Below, one piece after another: positions 31,937 through 32,495 of a stretch of DNA of 32,495 nucleotides (position 1 is its first letter; each line of letters begins with the position of its first letter). The notes under the pieces were generated by a model. The model worked only from the letters and a program-made list of their open reading frames with translations, had not been told where the DNA came from and did no database searches. The stretch covers positions 1-32,495 of the forward strand of contig NZ_MVIM01000030.1 of assembly GCF_002086795.1 (NCBI RefSeq), in the 5' to 3' direction. The position numbers were made by a program, and so were the translations under genes. The stretch comes from Mycolicibacterium tusciae (GTDB lineage Bacteria; Actinomycetota; Actinomycetes; Mycobacteriales; Mycobacteriaceae).

Positions 31937-32495
31937 TCAACGGACCTTGTCGGCGATGGCACGGGTGATCGAGTATCCGGCGCTGCCGACGGTCGGTGAG
32001 CAGACCCGGACATCGACGATGACGTTGCCGCGCAACGCCATACCGCGTTCGCACTGTTGTCCGGGAACCGGCGAGGTGGTGGGCACCAGCATCAGGGTGT
32101 TGATGTCGCCGATCGGGCGTGGTGTCTTGATGTCAATCTCGGTGGAGGCGCCCTGAAAACTGAACACCGCGTGGGTGTTCTGGCAGGCGTTCCAGTCTCC
32201 GATTAGCTTGTCGTAGATGCGCTGAGCCGCCGCGGGGTCGGGGAAGGCCAGCACCGACTGGGCGATGCGGTGTGCCTGGCCCTGGGCGAGAACCCCGATG
32301 GCCATCCCGGTGAAGCCGGTCCCGTCGTAGGTGGCGCGGTAACCGGGACCCCACGCGCCGGTGCAGTGCGGTGGCTGCACATCACCGCCGAGGGGCTGGC
32401 TTTCCACCGGGCCCACGGGGGCTGCGCCGGCGATATTGAGTTGCTTGTCGATCTCGGCGCCCGGCAGCAGCAGTGGGGCAAGCGCATCGGGAGCA
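31937..32495 (-). CDS. PknH_C-type extracellular sensor domain protein (5' end outside window)
   Basis: The frame enters the window at its right edge as APDALAPLLLPGAEIDKQLNIAG and ends at 31937, so at least 185 residues are visible. The visible part is a complete-looking PknH_C sensor domain: HCTGAWGPGYRATYDG, QSVLAFPDPAAAQRIYDKLIGDWNACQNT, and GQQCERGMALRGNVIVDVRVCSP. The four cysteines in these segments would make the two disulfides of the PknH sensor. What precedes it (signal peptide, lipobox or kinase domain) is not seen. It is the first visible gene of the same-strand cluster that ends with the kinase. Confidence 0.85.
   Translation of the reverse strand, partial: APDALAPLLLPGAEIDKQLNIAGAAPVGPVESQPLGGDVQPPHCTGAWGPGYRATYDGTGFTGMAIGVLAQGQAHRIAQSVLAFPDPAAAQRIYDKLIGDWNACQNTHAVFSFQGASTEIDIKTPRPIGDINTLMLVPTTSPVPGQQCERGMALRGNVIVDVRVCSPTVGSAGYSITRAIADKVR

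Noticed and set aside
1..32495. CRISPR array, tRNA, rRNA, integrase or complete transposase
   Set aside because: No regularly spaced direct repeats, no cloverleaf-like segments and no recombinase or transposase signatures were seen on either strand.

Overview
The window looks like a piece of chromosome from a high-GC mycobacterium, most likely a fast-growing Mycobacterium/Mycolicibacterium. The evidence is a mycothiol-dependent-isomerase-family gene, a secreted cutinase, Ser/Thr receptor kinase components with a PknH-type sensor domain, DUF7373-like and proline-rich membrane proteins, and typical mycobacterial codon use with GTG starts. No tRNA, rRNA, CRISPR array or intact transposase was found.

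Left part (about 1-7.8 kb): an accessory patch. It holds an isoprenylcysteine-methyltransferase-like membrane protein behind a palindromic operator, a putative lipoprotein, a tight two-gene pair of nuclease-like proteins (GIY-YIG plus a PD-(D/E)XK-like protein), a frameshifted GNAT acetyltransferase, a membrane protein, a mycothiol-dependent-isomerase-family protein, and a protein with a HEPN-like RNDYIH motif. Three of the window's four copies of a 130-135 bp repeat, all in the same orientation, lie here. They resemble solo ends of an IS21-type element, and next to one of them is an opposite-type end.

Centre (about 8-20.3 kb): a redox or electrophile stress island. It contains a CPA2 cation/proton antiporter, an ECF sigma factor with its zinc anti-sigma factor, two TetR regulators that carry the same cysteine motif, a DUF417 (RclC/YkgB-like) membrane protein, a fused alpha/beta-hydrolase-OsmC peroxidase, a CxxxxC flavoprotein disulfide reductase, a three-gene oxidoreductase operon (sulfite-oxidase-fold molybdoenzyme, FNR-like reductase, four-cysteine zinc-ribbon protein), a SigH-like sigma factor, a cutinase and a flavodoxin-fold oxidoreductase. 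Five copies of one 16-bp inverted repeat, TGTACY-N4-RGTACA, lie in the intergenic regions of this island and I found none elsewhere. This points to a single TetR-controlled regulon, and it is the strongest candidate for an undescribed system in the window.

Right part (about 20.3-25.9 kb): ordinary accessory genes, namely a divergent MFS transporter and CGNR regulator pair, a short SAM methyltransferase, an SDR, a relic of the isomerase gene and a helix-turn-helix protein.

Right end (25.9-32.5 kb): five same-strand genes that form a signalling operon. In order of transcription these are a PknH_C-type sensor protein (cut by the window edge), two paralogous 408-residue membrane proteins, a lipoprotein, and a Ser/Thr kinase whose extracytoplasmic part looks like a siderophore- or cobalamin-type periplasmic binding protein.
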